A program made the position numbers and the translations under genes. A stretch of DNA of 64,000 bases from Muribaculaceae bacterium. Lineage in GTDB: Bacteria > Bacteroidota > Bacteroidia > Bacteroidales > Muribaculaceae. Shown piece after piece: positions 24,084-30,914 of the stretch. Position 1 is the stretch's first letter. Every line of letters begins with the position of its first letter. The stretch is from NCBI GenBank assembly GCA_029062005.1, contig JAIDQZ010000045.1, positions 1 through 64,000 of the forward strand, in the 5' to 3' direction. The notes below the pieces were generated by a model. The model had not been told where the DNA came from, made no database searches, and saw only the letters and a list, made by a program, of their open reading frames with translations.

Positions 24084-24527
24084 ATGACAAACTTTGACAA
24101 GAAATTATTCGCGGAGTGGAGCAAGGCTGTCGCTTCGGTGGTGATAATGGTTATCATGCTGCTGCTTGCTTGCGTGATGTGCGGATGCAGGACGCGGTAT
24201 GTTCCGGTGGAGACGGTGAGGACGGAGTATAAGGATAGGGTCAATACGGAGTATGTGACGGATTCGGTTGTCAATGACAGATTCGTTTACATCAACGGAG
24301 ACACGGTGTTCATCTACAAGTGGCGCGACAGATGGCGGACTGAGATTAAGCACGATTCTATCTATATCAATAAGACAGACACAATCAGTGTGCCTTATCC
24401 GGTGGAGAAGATTGTGGAGGTGGAGCGTGATCCAGCGTGGTGGGAGTTGGGTCTTATGGCTTTTGGGGGAGTGTTTCTTCTCTTGATCGGGTATGTGGTG
24501 TATTTGAAGTGTAGGAAAGGAAGTTGA
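24084..24527 (+). CDS. Candidate unimolecular spanin (lipobox plus C-terminal membrane helix)
   Basis: 147 residues. The N-terminal hydrophobic stretch ends in a lipobox-like LLLAC (Cys30; a second candidate is Cys35 in MCGC). A periplasmic stretch of about 80 residues follows, rich in short Thr/Val/Asp repeats (VETVRTEYKDRVNTEYVTDSVVNDRF). Near the C terminus a membrane helix (about 119-140, WWELGLMAFGGVFLLLIGYVVYL) ends in a basic tail. An outer-membrane lipid anchor plus an inner-membrane C-terminal helix is the known layout of unimolecular spanins such as T1 gp11, which fuse the two membranes in the last step of lysis. The endolysin lies upstream, beyond the membrane cassette. Assigned from architecture, not from sequence similarity. 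Confidence 0.6.
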   Translation: MTNFDKKLFAEWSKAVASVVIMVIMLLLACVMCGCRTRYVPVETVRTEYKDRVNTEYVTDSVVNDRFVYINGDTVFIYKWRDRWRTEIKHDSIYINKTDTISVPYPVEKIVEVERDPAWWELGLMAFGGVFLLLIGYVVYLKCRKGS

Positions 24528-24609
24528 GTTAGGCTTTCACCTTGCGACAAACCGGCTGGCGCATTGCAGGCATGACTGAAGCCATGCGGCAGTAAGAAAG
24601 GAATAAAAA

Positions 24610-24664
24610 TTTAAAGTAATATTAGCGATTTATTTGCATAATTAAAAATAATATAGTATATTTG
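24610..24664 (+). promoter_or_regulatory. Phage promoter with shared upstream motif, ahead of the Com-like gene
   Basis: TTTG (24633-24636), exactly 20 bases, then TATATTTG (24657-24664). The block before it, TTTAAAGTAA then AGCGATTT (24610-24631), repeats that at 10004-10024. The ATG of the next gene (24669) is 4 bases after the -7 box. Confidence 0.75.
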
Positions 24665-24668
24665 CGCG

Positions 24669-24833
24669 ATGAAACATGAAATATTGTGTCCTGAATGTAG
24701 AAGAGCCGGACGTAAAGGCAAGATTCTCGCAAAATGCGAGGATTTAAACGGCAGGGGAGACCTTTATCTTTTCTGCAAGGTCTGCAAGAAGGAAGTTTAC
24801 ATAAGGATGGAAGACATAAGTCTTGACAGATGA
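24669..24833 (+). CDS. Com-like small zinc-finger protein
   Basis: A 54-residue protein, too short for many gene finders. It has CPECR near the N terminus and CKVCKK about 28 residues later, with an intervening basic segment (RRAGRKGKILAKCED). The layout resembles Com of phage Mu, a tiny zinc protein that activates translation of the DNA-modification gene mom; the similarity is in layout only. It is driven by the strong promoter at 24610-24664 and lies just before the two tRNA genes. The methyltransferase gene at 574 could be a partner, but that is speculative. Confidence 0.65.
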   Translation: MKHEILCPECRRAGRKGKILAKCEDLNGRGDLYLFCKVCKKEVYIRMEDISLDR

Positions 24834-24852
24834 GAGAACGATAATACGTGAT

Positions 24853-24927
24853 GAACTCATAGCTCAGTTGGTTAGAGCTCGTGATTTTTTAATCTCGGAG
24901 TCGCAAGTTCGAGTCTTGCTGGGTTCA
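24853..24927 (+). tRNA. tRNA-Lys-like gene (UUU) with 8-base anticodon loop
   Basis: A cloverleaf can be drawn. Acceptor GAACTCA/TGGGTTC; D arm GCTC-AGTTGGTTA-GAGC; T arm GCAAG-TTCGAGT-CTTGC; discriminator A. The anticodon stem CGTGA/TCTCG has a T-T mismatch in the middle, and its loop is TTTTTTAA, 8 bases instead of 7, whereas ordinary Lys tRNA has CTTTTAA. It may be degenerate, or a tRNA with altered decoding (see findings). No encoded CCA. Confidence 0.7.
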
Positions 24928-24932
24928 CTAAT

Positions 24933-25004
<72 letters not shown>

Positions 25005-25031
25005 CAAAATACATATTCAATCAAAGAGCCG

Positions 25032-25069
25032 AGAGCCATATCCCAGCAGTGGGGTGTGGCTCTTTTTTT
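25032..25069 (+). terminator. Intrinsic terminator after the tRNA genes
   Basis: AGAGCCATATCCC pairs with GGGGTGTGGCTCT (two G-U), followed by T7. The stem lies within a TAGAGCC/GAGAGCC-family repeat (25024-25037). Confidence 0.85.
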
Positions 25070-25091
25070 ATTTAACGATAAACACTTCAAT

Positions 25092-25811
25092 ATGAAGCAG
25101 AAAATCAAGGAAGCACTCAAACAGGGTCATAAGAAACTGGGTGTAAGTGACGAGGTATTTGAAAGGGTAGCCGCTTCCGTAGAAACTTTCATCACGGACG
25201 AGAGTCAGATAGCGGGTTTCGTGGCAAGCGAAAAGACGCTGGATCTGCTCAAATCCTATCAGAGTATGGCAGACAAGATTCGGGATTTGGAGCGCATCAA
25301 TCCGCAACCAAATAACGAGACTCCGAAACCCTCTGATGACGGCAATCAGCCACCCAAACCTTCACCCGAAGACAAACCCGGTGCCCCGGATGATACCGTG
25401 CCCGCTTGGGCGCAGGCGATCATCAACTCAAACAATGAGCTGAGAGAATCCAACAAGGCACTGAGCGAGAAAATCGCGGGCTTTGAAGCCGCTAAAGCCA
25501 AGGAGACAGCAGTCGCCGCGCTTGACAAATTCGTGAACGAATGGGGCTATGCCAAGGGATTCCCTTCGGAAAGCGAACTTGCAAAGCGTATCGCCCTGAA
25601 AGTCTACAAGGCCGGAGGCGAGACCATGACCGGGGAGCAGCTTATCGCGGCATTTCGCGAGGAGTTTGACCCGGCAGTCAAGGCAAAGGGCGTGACGGAC
25701 TTCACAAAGCCTTTCGACAGCGACGGAGGGAATGTGGAAGCGGATCTCGATATGACAGAAATCATGAAAATATACCGCAAGTCGGGACGTGTCGCCGACA
25801 AGAAGGAGTGA
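25092..25811 (+). CDS. Capsid scaffolding-like protein
   Basis: 239 residues from the ATG at 25092; an earlier in-frame start would lie in the terminator. The N-terminal 70 residues are helical, a Pro/Asp/Lys-rich disordered linker spans about 72-110, a coiled coil follows (NSNNELRESNKALSEKIAGFEAAKAKE), and the C-terminal part is helical. The position just before the decoration and major capsid genes and the helical, disordered make-up fit a scaffolding protein. No serine protease motif is seen, so head maturation may not involve a protease from this gene. Confidence 0.65.
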   Translation: MKQKIKEALKQGHKKLGVSDEVFERVAASVETFITDESQIAGFVASEKTLDLLKSYQSMADKIRDLERINPQPNNETPKPSDDGNQPPKPSPEDKPGAPDDTVPAWAQAIINSNNELRESNKALSEKIAGFEAAKAKETAVAALDKFVNEWGYAKGFPSESELAKRIALKVYKAGGETMTGEQLIAAFREEFDPAVKAKGVTDFTKPFDSDGGNVEADLDMTEIMKIYRKSGRVADKKE

Positions 25812-25856
25812 CGATTGCCGAAATTAACCCTAAGTTTAACTTAACACCGACAATCT

Positions 25857-26231
25857 ATGGCAAACTACGGACATTCGTTCGGCAACACTTCCGCCGGACC
25901 CGTGGAGGTCGAAAGAATCGTGCTTTGGGAGAGTGTGCATGAACGCTATCCCGTCGGCGCGGTACTGAAAGTCTCCACCACCTATCCAGCCGGAACGCTG
26001 ATCCCTGCCGGAACACCTATCTCGGTAGACAAACTCGGCGGTACAGCCACATTGAACGGCTCGGCACCCATGGGCCTCACGCTCGACGATGTGACGATGG
26101 GAGCAGACTTCTGCACCCTGACAATCGTCACCAAAGGGCGCATCATGGAAGACCGCTACAAAGGCACAGCCTACACCACGGCGCAGAAGAACGCCCTCAA
26201 GGACAGCATAACATTCATTAAAGAAGTTTAA
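25857..26231 (+). CDS. Head decoration / head fibre protein
   Basis: 124 residues, beta-rich: VLWESVHERYPVGAVLKVSTTYPAGTLIPAGTPISVDKLGG followed by AMGLTLDDV-like and a C-terminal helix. The segment VGAVLKVSTTYPAGTLIPAGTPI is typical of small capsid decoration proteins in tailed phages. It lies directly before the major capsid gene (3 bases apart), the usual place for such proteins. It should bind the outside of the expanded head. Confidence 0.72.
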   Translation: MANYGHSFGNTSAGPVEVERIVLWESVHERYPVGAVLKVSTTYPAGTLIPAGTPISVDKLGGTATLNGSAPMGLTLDDVTMGADFCTLTIVTKGRIMEDRYKGTAYTTAQKNALKDSITFIKEV

Positions 26232-26234
26232 GCA

Positions 26235-27515
26235 ATGGACGCAAGATTTTTAGGACTTGACAACCTGGCCGTGACGCTCGGCCTCGGATCACACAAGACT
26301 TTCCAGACCTACTATGAGTCCGCGCTGAAAGACCGTGAGACAATCGGTCTTGACATCGAGGGCTTTGAGTGGGCAGACCCACAGATAGACTTCGACTATG
26401 AGTTCCTGGAAGGAGAGGGCTACCTGAGCGCAACCGCGACCTATGTAGACCTCTATTCCGACCCGCTGCCACGTGGCCGCAAGACCAAGCTTAAAAAGTA
26501 CACGGGTGGAATCCCTCGCCAGAAATGGGTCGAGAACTACGGAGAGGAAGACTACCGCAAGGAACTCATCGAAGCCAACAAGGCCGCTACGCTCGGCGCA
26601 CTCCGCGGAGAAATCCCCGAGAACTCAATCAAGGAATACCTGTGGAACCGCCTGTTTGACCGCATGAAGCAGTTCCCCGACCGTCATTCCGCCTCTCTGA
26701 CCGAGCAGGTAGGAAACATGAAGTTCAAGCGACAGCTGACCCTCACGGCGGAGAATAACCCCGGCGGTATTACCGACGTGACCTACAAGTCGCATATCCC
26801 CGACGATAACATCACAAAGCAGAGCTGGTACACCGTAGACTCGACGGGCAAGGTAACTTACGTCACCACCGTAGACCCGATTGAGATTCTCATGGAGAAA
26901 ATCTATGACCTCAAGACCGACAAGTATCGTGGCTATACCAACGTATGCCTGGAGATGAGCAACACCACCTATCTGCGCCTGATGAAACACCCGAAAGTGC
27001 TGCAGCGCATCGGCTTTGCCGGAGAAAAGTCGCTCGTACTTTCCAATCAGAAGGATCAGAACGCCGCCGAGAAGGTCGGCTGGGAGAAGATTCTCACCAA
27101 CGGCATCGACTACGCGAAAGAGTTCATCCGTGTTGCCGTCGGTGCTGACGTGATGATCGTGCATACCAACATCATCGGCAAGGAGGTATGGAACGCCACC
27201 GAAAAGAACTATGACGTGGTTCCGACCTCGCCCTATGCAGACGATGTGATTCTTGTGCGTCCTTCCGGCATCATCGGCAAGATCTACAATGTAGCTCCCG
27301 TGCGTCCCGACCGCTCCGCCATCTTCGGAGACATCTTCGGCGGCAAGGGTATCATCGAGTACATCTACGACAAGGACAACCGCACCCAGAAATGGAAGTC
27401 GGAGTTGACCTGTCTTGCCGTACCGACCATGCCGAAGAAGATGATCTACTACGAGATCGGCAATCAGGCCTCCGAGGAGGACGAGGGCGACAAGGGAGGC
27501 GACGAAGGCGAATAA
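26235..27515 (+). CDS. Major capsid protein
   Basis: 426 residues, a normal length for an HK97-fold capsid protein. The N-terminal arm is charged (FQTYYESALKDRETIGLDIEGFEWADPQIDFDYEF) and the body carries YLRLMKHPKVLQRIGFAGEKSLVLSNQKDQ and GADVMIVHTNIIGKEVW. A disordered acidic tail (EEDEGDKGGDEGE) ends it. Gene order scaffold - decoration - capsid - connectors supports the call. No separate maturation protease was recognised. Confidence 0.8.
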   Translation: MDARFLGLDNLAVTLGLGSHKTFQTYYESALKDRETIGLDIEGFEWADPQIDFDYEFLEGEGYLSATATYVDLYSDPLPRGRKTKLKKYTGGIPRQKWVENYGEEDYRKELIEANKAATLGALRGEIPENSIKEYLWNRLFDRMKQFPDRHSASLTEQVGNMKFKRQLTLTAENNPGGITDVTYKSHIPDDNITKQSWYTVDSTGKVTYVTTVDPIEILMEKIYDLKTDKYRGYTNVCLEMSNTTYLRLMKHPKVLQRIGFAGEKSLVLSNQKDQNAAEKVGWEKILTNGIDYAKEFIRVAVGADVMIVHTNIIGKEVWNATEKNYDVVPTSPYADDVILVRPSGIIGKIYNVAPVRPDRSAIFGDIFGGKGIIEYIYDKDNRTQKWKSELTCLAVPTMPKKMIYYEIGNQASEEDEGDKGGDEGE

Positions 27516-27534
27516 CCACTAACACTGACGGAGT

Positions 27535-27972
27535 ATGACGGTAGAGGAGCATCTTAGAGGTGAGATACCGGGCTATCCCTTTGCGGATAATGTGCTGAAG
27601 AAGGCGGCATTGTCGCCCATATTCGCCACGCCCACTGCAATGAAGCCCATCTCGCTTGATGACGTGGTGGAGGACAACGCCACTGACGAGGATTTCGTGC
27701 GGAGTCTCACCTACGCGACTTCTACCCTCTATTACTCCGCGGCGGGGGCGTTCAGCGGCGGTTCACGCCATGAACAGGTAGGCGACATCAGTGCCTCCAT
27801 GTCGGGTTTCATCATCACCCAGCGTGACCGCGACTACTACCGGGCTATGGGCGACAAGCTCCGTGGTCTGGTGGGCGCGGACATCGAGGAGACGAAGGCC
27901 GACAGCGGCGGGATGTTTGACGCAAGCAGTCTCCGGAAGCCTTCACCAAAGCGCAGACGGATATGGAACTGA
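27535..27972 (+). CDS. Head-tail connector (adaptor) protein
   Basis: 145 residues, mostly helical (EEHLRGEIPGYPFADNVLKKAALSP ... EDFVRSLTYATSTLYYSAAGAFSGG), ending in a basic tail. A helical protein of this size directly after the capsid gene is usually the adaptor that joins the portal to the tail. It overlaps the next gene by 10 bases. The call comes from position and helical content. Confidence 0.65.
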   Translation: MTVEEHLRGEIPGYPFADNVLKKAALSPIFATPTAMKPISLDDVVEDNATDEDFVRSLTYATSTLYYSAAGAFSGGSRHEQVGDISASMSGFIITQRDRDYYRAMGDKLRGLVGADIEETKADSGGMFDASSLRKPSPKRRRIWN

Positions 27973-28295
27973 TAAAGTTTGAGGATTCGTGCGTGATAAG
28001 CCGTGCCGACGGCTATGACGAGGACGGCGGCGAGGTCTTGAAGGGGGTCTACAAAGGCAAGTGCAACTACCAGCAGGGGGTGCAGACGTACCGGGAATGG
28101 AAGCAGCGCAACAGCGTCGTGATTCTTCCCGGCGACGTGAGAATCCGCGAGAATGACGTGGCGATTGTCACGCAGAGCAACGGCGTGATGAAGGAGTGCC
28201 AGGTCAAGACCGTGCGGAACGTGAAAATGCCGATTACGGGAGAGCGGTTCACACGGCTTGAAATGGAGTATGACAAAGAGGTAGGCGATGAGTGA
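27963..28295 (+). CDS. Head closure / head-tail joining protein
   Basis: 110 residues with a small beta-barrel-like pattern (SCVISRADGYDEDGGEVLKGVYKGKCNYQQG ... VVILPGDVRIRENDVAIVT). It sits second in the connector series and overlaps both neighbours (10 bases before, 8 after). Head-closure proteins of similar length and beta content occupy this position in siphoviruses. Confidence 0.62.
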   Translation: MELIKFEDSCVISRADGYDEDGGEVLKGVYKGKCNYQQGVQTYREWKQRNSVVILPGDVRIRENDVAIVTQSNGVMKECQVKTVRNVKMPITGERFTRLEMEYDKEVGDE

Positions 28296-28818
28296 CTACA
28301 CCGCACATAACCTTTCAGTCATAAAGGTCGGACTGAAGGAGTTCGCAGAGAGGGAGGCGAAGAAGGAGGTGGTGCGTCGGATGCGCATCATAGCCGGAAA
28401 AATGATTGACCTTATCGATCGTGTCTTCAGTGACGCGAGCGAGCAGTTTCCCGAATGGACCGCAAATCTCCATGATGCTACTGGAATCGGTATCTACGTT
28501 GACGGACACCTTGACAAGTATATGCCGGTGCAAAGAGCGAGTACCGCACAGCAATCCCGGTCGGGAGAAGATGTGTGGGGTACAACGGAGCTCTCCGAAG
28601 CCCTGACAAAAGCTTCGACCACCTTTGCCAAAGGATTGTGGCTGGTGATGTTCTCGGCAGTTGACTATGCGGAGCAGATTGAAGAGATAGGCTCGCCTAA
28701 AGACCGTGGACGTAGTTTCTTCACTGCCCTTTGCGAATACCTCGGAATGGACGTGAAGGAGCAGTTCGGAACGGCAATCGTAGGGATGAGCGGACCCATA
28801 ACAAGTTTTGCAAGATGA
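28288..28818 (+). CDS. Tail completion / gp10-like neck protein
   Basis: 176 residues. A helical N-terminal half (VIKVGLKEFAEREAKKEVVRRMRIIAGKMIDLIDRVFSDA) recalls the HK97 gp10-like family, which starts with a long amphipathic helix followed by beta strands. The C-terminal half is of mixed structure. The stop overlaps the next start (ATGA at 28815). It is the third connector gene. Confidence 0.6.
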   Translation: MSDYTAHNLSVIKVGLKEFAEREAKKEVVRRMRIIAGKMIDLIDRVFSDASEQFPEWTANLHDATGIGIYVDGHLDKYMPVQRASTAQQSRSGEDVWGTTELSEALTKASTTFAKGLWLVMFSAVDYAEQIEEIGSPKDRGRSFFTALCEYLGMDVKEQFGTAIVGMSGPITSFAR

Positions 28819-29243
28819 ATCTATCGGAACTTAACCCGGACATAGCCTTGAAATCCTTGCTTGACGGCAAGGTGAAAGTTGGCTCGGACGCGAGGATTAT
28901 CGAGGTCTATGCCCAGGGTATGCAACCCAACAGCGGTGTCGGCTCGGACTTCATCACGATTCTCTACAACGGCTCGGTGAGTTCGTGGACCAATCCGATA
29001 GGGCAGTTCAACAGCAATCTCGCATTGATGATAACCTGTAAGATGAACTCCAACGGCACAATCAAACAGCCGCATATGAGCAAGATTGTGGCGCAGTGTG
29101 AGAAACTTATCAACCGCAGGAAATCGCAGGGCTTCTTCTTCTCGCTTGACAAGGACAACGTGATAACGCCTCCGACCCCCAACTATACTACTGGCTACGC
29201 GACAACAGCTTTGAATGTGGCGTGGCATACCACCAATAATTGA
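28815..29243 (+). CDS. Tail terminator-like protein
   Basis: 142 residues from the ATG at 28815, which overlaps the preceding stop by 4 bases. Beta-rich, with VGSDARIIEVYAQGM and SDFITILYNGSVSSW, then a helix (MSKIVAQCEKLINRRKS) and a Thr/Asn-rich end. It is last of the neck genes before the tail tube gene, where tail terminators are expected. The stop TGA is supplied by the AATTGAG heptamer array that begins at 29238. Confidence 0.62.
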   Translation: MNLSELNPDIALKSLLDGKVKVGSDARIIEVYAQGMQPNSGVGSDFITILYNGSVSSWTNPIGQFNSNLALMITCKMNSNGTIKQPHMSKIVAQCEKLINRRKSQGFFFSLDKDNVITPPTPNYTTGYATTALNVAWHTTNN

Positions 29244-29271
29244 GAATTGAGAATGTAGAATTTAGAATTTT
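29238..29271. repeat. Heptamer array, exact copy of 21027-21060
   Basis: Same 34 bases as at 21027: AATTGAG, AATTGAG, AATGTAG, AATTTAG, AATTTT. It fills the joint between the neck genes and the tail tube gene. Confidence 0.92.
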
Positions 29272-29287
29272 AAAACATAGATAAACT

Positions 29288-29878
29288 ATGGCTGGAATAA
29301 AGAAATTAGCAACCACCACCGTCTTTACCGGACAGAGCGACATCGTGGTATTCGATGAGGTCAGCGACTACAAGAATGCCACTTTCTCCACTGCTACCGC
29401 CTCCGGTGCTTCCGTAGGTCAGGTTTCCGGTGATTCCTCTGAATACGTCGGAGAAGACACAGAGGTCACAAACTGGGTGGACGAGCAGGGTAAGGTCATC
29501 ACTTCGACCGCTACTGACGGCACTGTAGCCGTGAAGTGGGAGATGGCAGACCTCTCGGAAGACAGCGTGGTGAAATTCCTCAACGGTGTGAAACTCTCCG
29601 GACTCACATCGACACTGCTCAAGAACATAAAGAGTGCCGTCGGCTTCGGCGTGAAACTCCCGGTAATGACCCGTCCTATCGGATGGTTCAACGACGAGGC
29701 AAACCGCTGTCTCTTCCTCCCGAAGGCGAAGATAGTGTCAAGCATCACCTACTCGGACAAGCACTTCACAATCAGTTCGACCGCTACGGCGGAATACATC
29801 GACACGACAACCCTCAAGACCGCTATGATCGTAGAGGGAGAACCGGTTTATGAGAACGACACAGAAGAGGCTGCATAG
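29288..29878 (+). CDS. Major tail tube protein
   Basis: 196 residues, beta-rich and Thr/Ser/Val-rich (KKLATTTVFTGQSDIVVFDEVSDYKNATFSTATAS). It has the length and position (after the neck genes, before the frameshifted chaperones and tape measure) of siphovirus tail tube proteins. It should stack in rings around the tape measure. A strong hairpin after the gene (29892-29927) could limit transcription into the chaperone genes, so that tube protein is made in excess. Confidence 0.78.
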   Translation: MAGIKKLATTTVFTGQSDIVVFDEVSDYKNATFSTATASGASVGQVSGDSSEYVGEDTEVTNWVDEQGKVITSTATDGTVAVKWEMADLSEDSVVKFLNGVKLSGLTSTLLKNIKSAVGFGVKLPVMTRPIGWFNDEANRCLFLPKAKIVSSITYSDKHFTISSTATAEYIDTTTLKTAMIVEGEPVYENDTEEAA

Positions 29879-29891
29879 CGCAGATCAATTT

Positions 29892-29927
29892 AAGAGCGGC
29901 AGTTGCCATAGTGTGATTGCCGCTCTT
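29892..29927 (+). promoter_or_regulatory. Attenuator-like hairpin after the tail tube gene
   Basis: A perfect 10-base stem, AAGAGCGGCA with TGCCGCTCTT, with a 16-base loop and no long T-run after it. It could lower transcription or protect the 3' end of the tail tube message. Confidence 0.6.
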
Positions 29928-29943
29928 CTTATATAGCAACCGT

Positions 29944-30516
29944 ATGGCAGAAGAGAAGCAGGAAGAGAAAGACTTCACGATGGATGAAGCGGCGATGGAG
30001 CGATTGCTGTCTGAGGCTGATTTTGTGAGACAAGGACGGAGTGTGATTGTCGAGATCGAGGGGAAGAAATGGCATATGCGTCCGACAAGTCAGGCGCAGA
30101 ACCAAATAATGGCAAACCTTGACTTCGACATCATGTATTGGCAGAAGGCTCTCAAAGAGGGGAATCTGAGCCGGAGGAAGGCGAAGCGCATCAGCACGAA
30201 AATCCGCAAGGCGTACGCGAAGAAAGCGGCGCACAAGGTACTCGGGATGTGGCTTCGGTGGGTTCCGTTGCTCTTTGCGTTCATGTGGAGACGTATCTAC
30301 AACTCGTCCGAAGCCGTCTCCGCCACAATCAACGCTACGGAAGCCATCGGCGAGAACAAGGTTTTTTATTTAGCCAACTTGGGAAGCTCAAAGCAAGCAC
30401 TCGTTCTCTCTATGACTCAGGTTGGCGAAGCCGTCAGGCAAAGAACCCTTCGTGGGGAGAGTGCGGCGAGTATGGTAGAGAAGGACGGTTCGGAGGCAAA
30501 GGAGGGCAGCAAGTAG
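29944..30516 (+). CDS. Tail assembly chaperone (gpG-like)
   Basis: 190 residues from the ATG at 29944. Acidic N terminus (EEKQEEKDFTMDEAAMERLLSEAD), a small domain (GRSVIVEIEGKKWHMRPTSQAQNQIM), a basic helix and a hydrophobic helix (WLRWVPLLFAFMWRRIYN). It lies between the tail tube and tape measure genes, the fixed place of tail chaperones. A long open frame in the -1 phase continues past its stop to 30845, as in the lambda G/GT pair. A candidate slip site GGCAAAG (30495-30501) is in the correct phase and differs by one base from lambda GGGAAAG. Confidence 0.75.
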   Translation: MAEEKQEEKDFTMDEAAMERLLSEADFVRQGRSVIVEIEGKKWHMRPTSQAQNQIMANLDFDIMYWQKALKEGNLSRRKAKRISTKIRKAYAKKAAHKVLGMWLRWVPLLFAFMWRRIYNSSEAVSATINATEAIGENKVFYLANLGSSKQALVLSMTQVGEAVRQRTLRGESAASMVEKDGSEAKEGSK

Positions 30517-30845
30517 GGAGCGCGTTCTCGTTCTCTTCCGACAACGAGCGGATAAAGGGACTTTACGGCAACTACAACCTGTGGTCGTGGCTACGGTATT
30601 GGCACCTTGACAGCGCGGACTATGTAAATATCCTCCTTATCGACAAGGGTTATTACGACTATGACTTCACGGAGCCGCCGAAGCCGAAACCGAAGCTCAA
30701 AAAGAAAACCACAAGAGAGGTAAGCTCCATGCTTGCAAGATTCGGCTTCAAGACCAAACTTCATGACGTGGAGAAAGAGAAGCCTATGACCGCCGAGGAG
30801 ATGCAAAGGATTGCGATGGAGGAAGAGGGAGAATTTCAGAATTAA
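30501..30845 (+). CDS. Tail chaperone frameshift extension (gpT-like part)
   Basis: About 114 residues in the -1 frame relative to the preceding gene, with no ATG near its beginning, so it is probably made only as a fusion of about 300 residues. The sequence is gene-like: LWSWLRYWHLDSADYVNILLIDKGYYDYDF, then a Pro/Lys hinge (PPKPKPKLKKK) and a charged helix to the end. Such extensions bind the tape measure during assembly. The start given assumes slippage on AAG at 30499-30501. Confidence 0.7.
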   Translation, partial: GGQQVGSAFSFSSDNERIKGLYGNYNLWSWLRYWHLDSADYVNILLIDKGYYDYDFTEPPKPKPKLKKKTTREVSSMLARFGFKTKLHDVEKEKPMTAEEMQRIAMEEEGEFQN

Positions 30846-30855
30846 GAAAGAAACC

Positions 30856-30897
30856 GAGCCAGAGCCTTTGAGCCAGACCGCCGTTTGGCGGTGGCTC
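30856..30897. repeat. GAGCCAG heptamer array merging into a hairpin
   Basis: GAGCCAG, AGCCTTT, GAGCCAG (30856-30876) run into a hairpin: GAGCC...ACCGCC-GTTT-GGCGGT...GGCTC (30870-30897). It fills the joint between the chaperone frame and the tape measure start and contains the GTG at 30885, which I reject as a start. Confidence 0.7.
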
Positions 30898-30914
30898 ATA
30901 ACCATACAGATACG

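Noticed and set aside
24882-24900. +1 decoding by the Lys-like tRNA explaining the tail chaperone frameshift
   Set aside because: The chaperone shift is in the -1 direction, so a +1 suppressor would not produce it.
25032-25069. Attachment site at the tRNA genes
   Set aside because: The tRNAs lie in the middle of the phage, followed by a terminator; the integrase is at the other end next to ftsK.
30885-30914. GTG at 30885 as the tape measure start
   Set aside because: It lies within a hairpin and repeat array; the ATG at 30915 starts the protein-like sequence.
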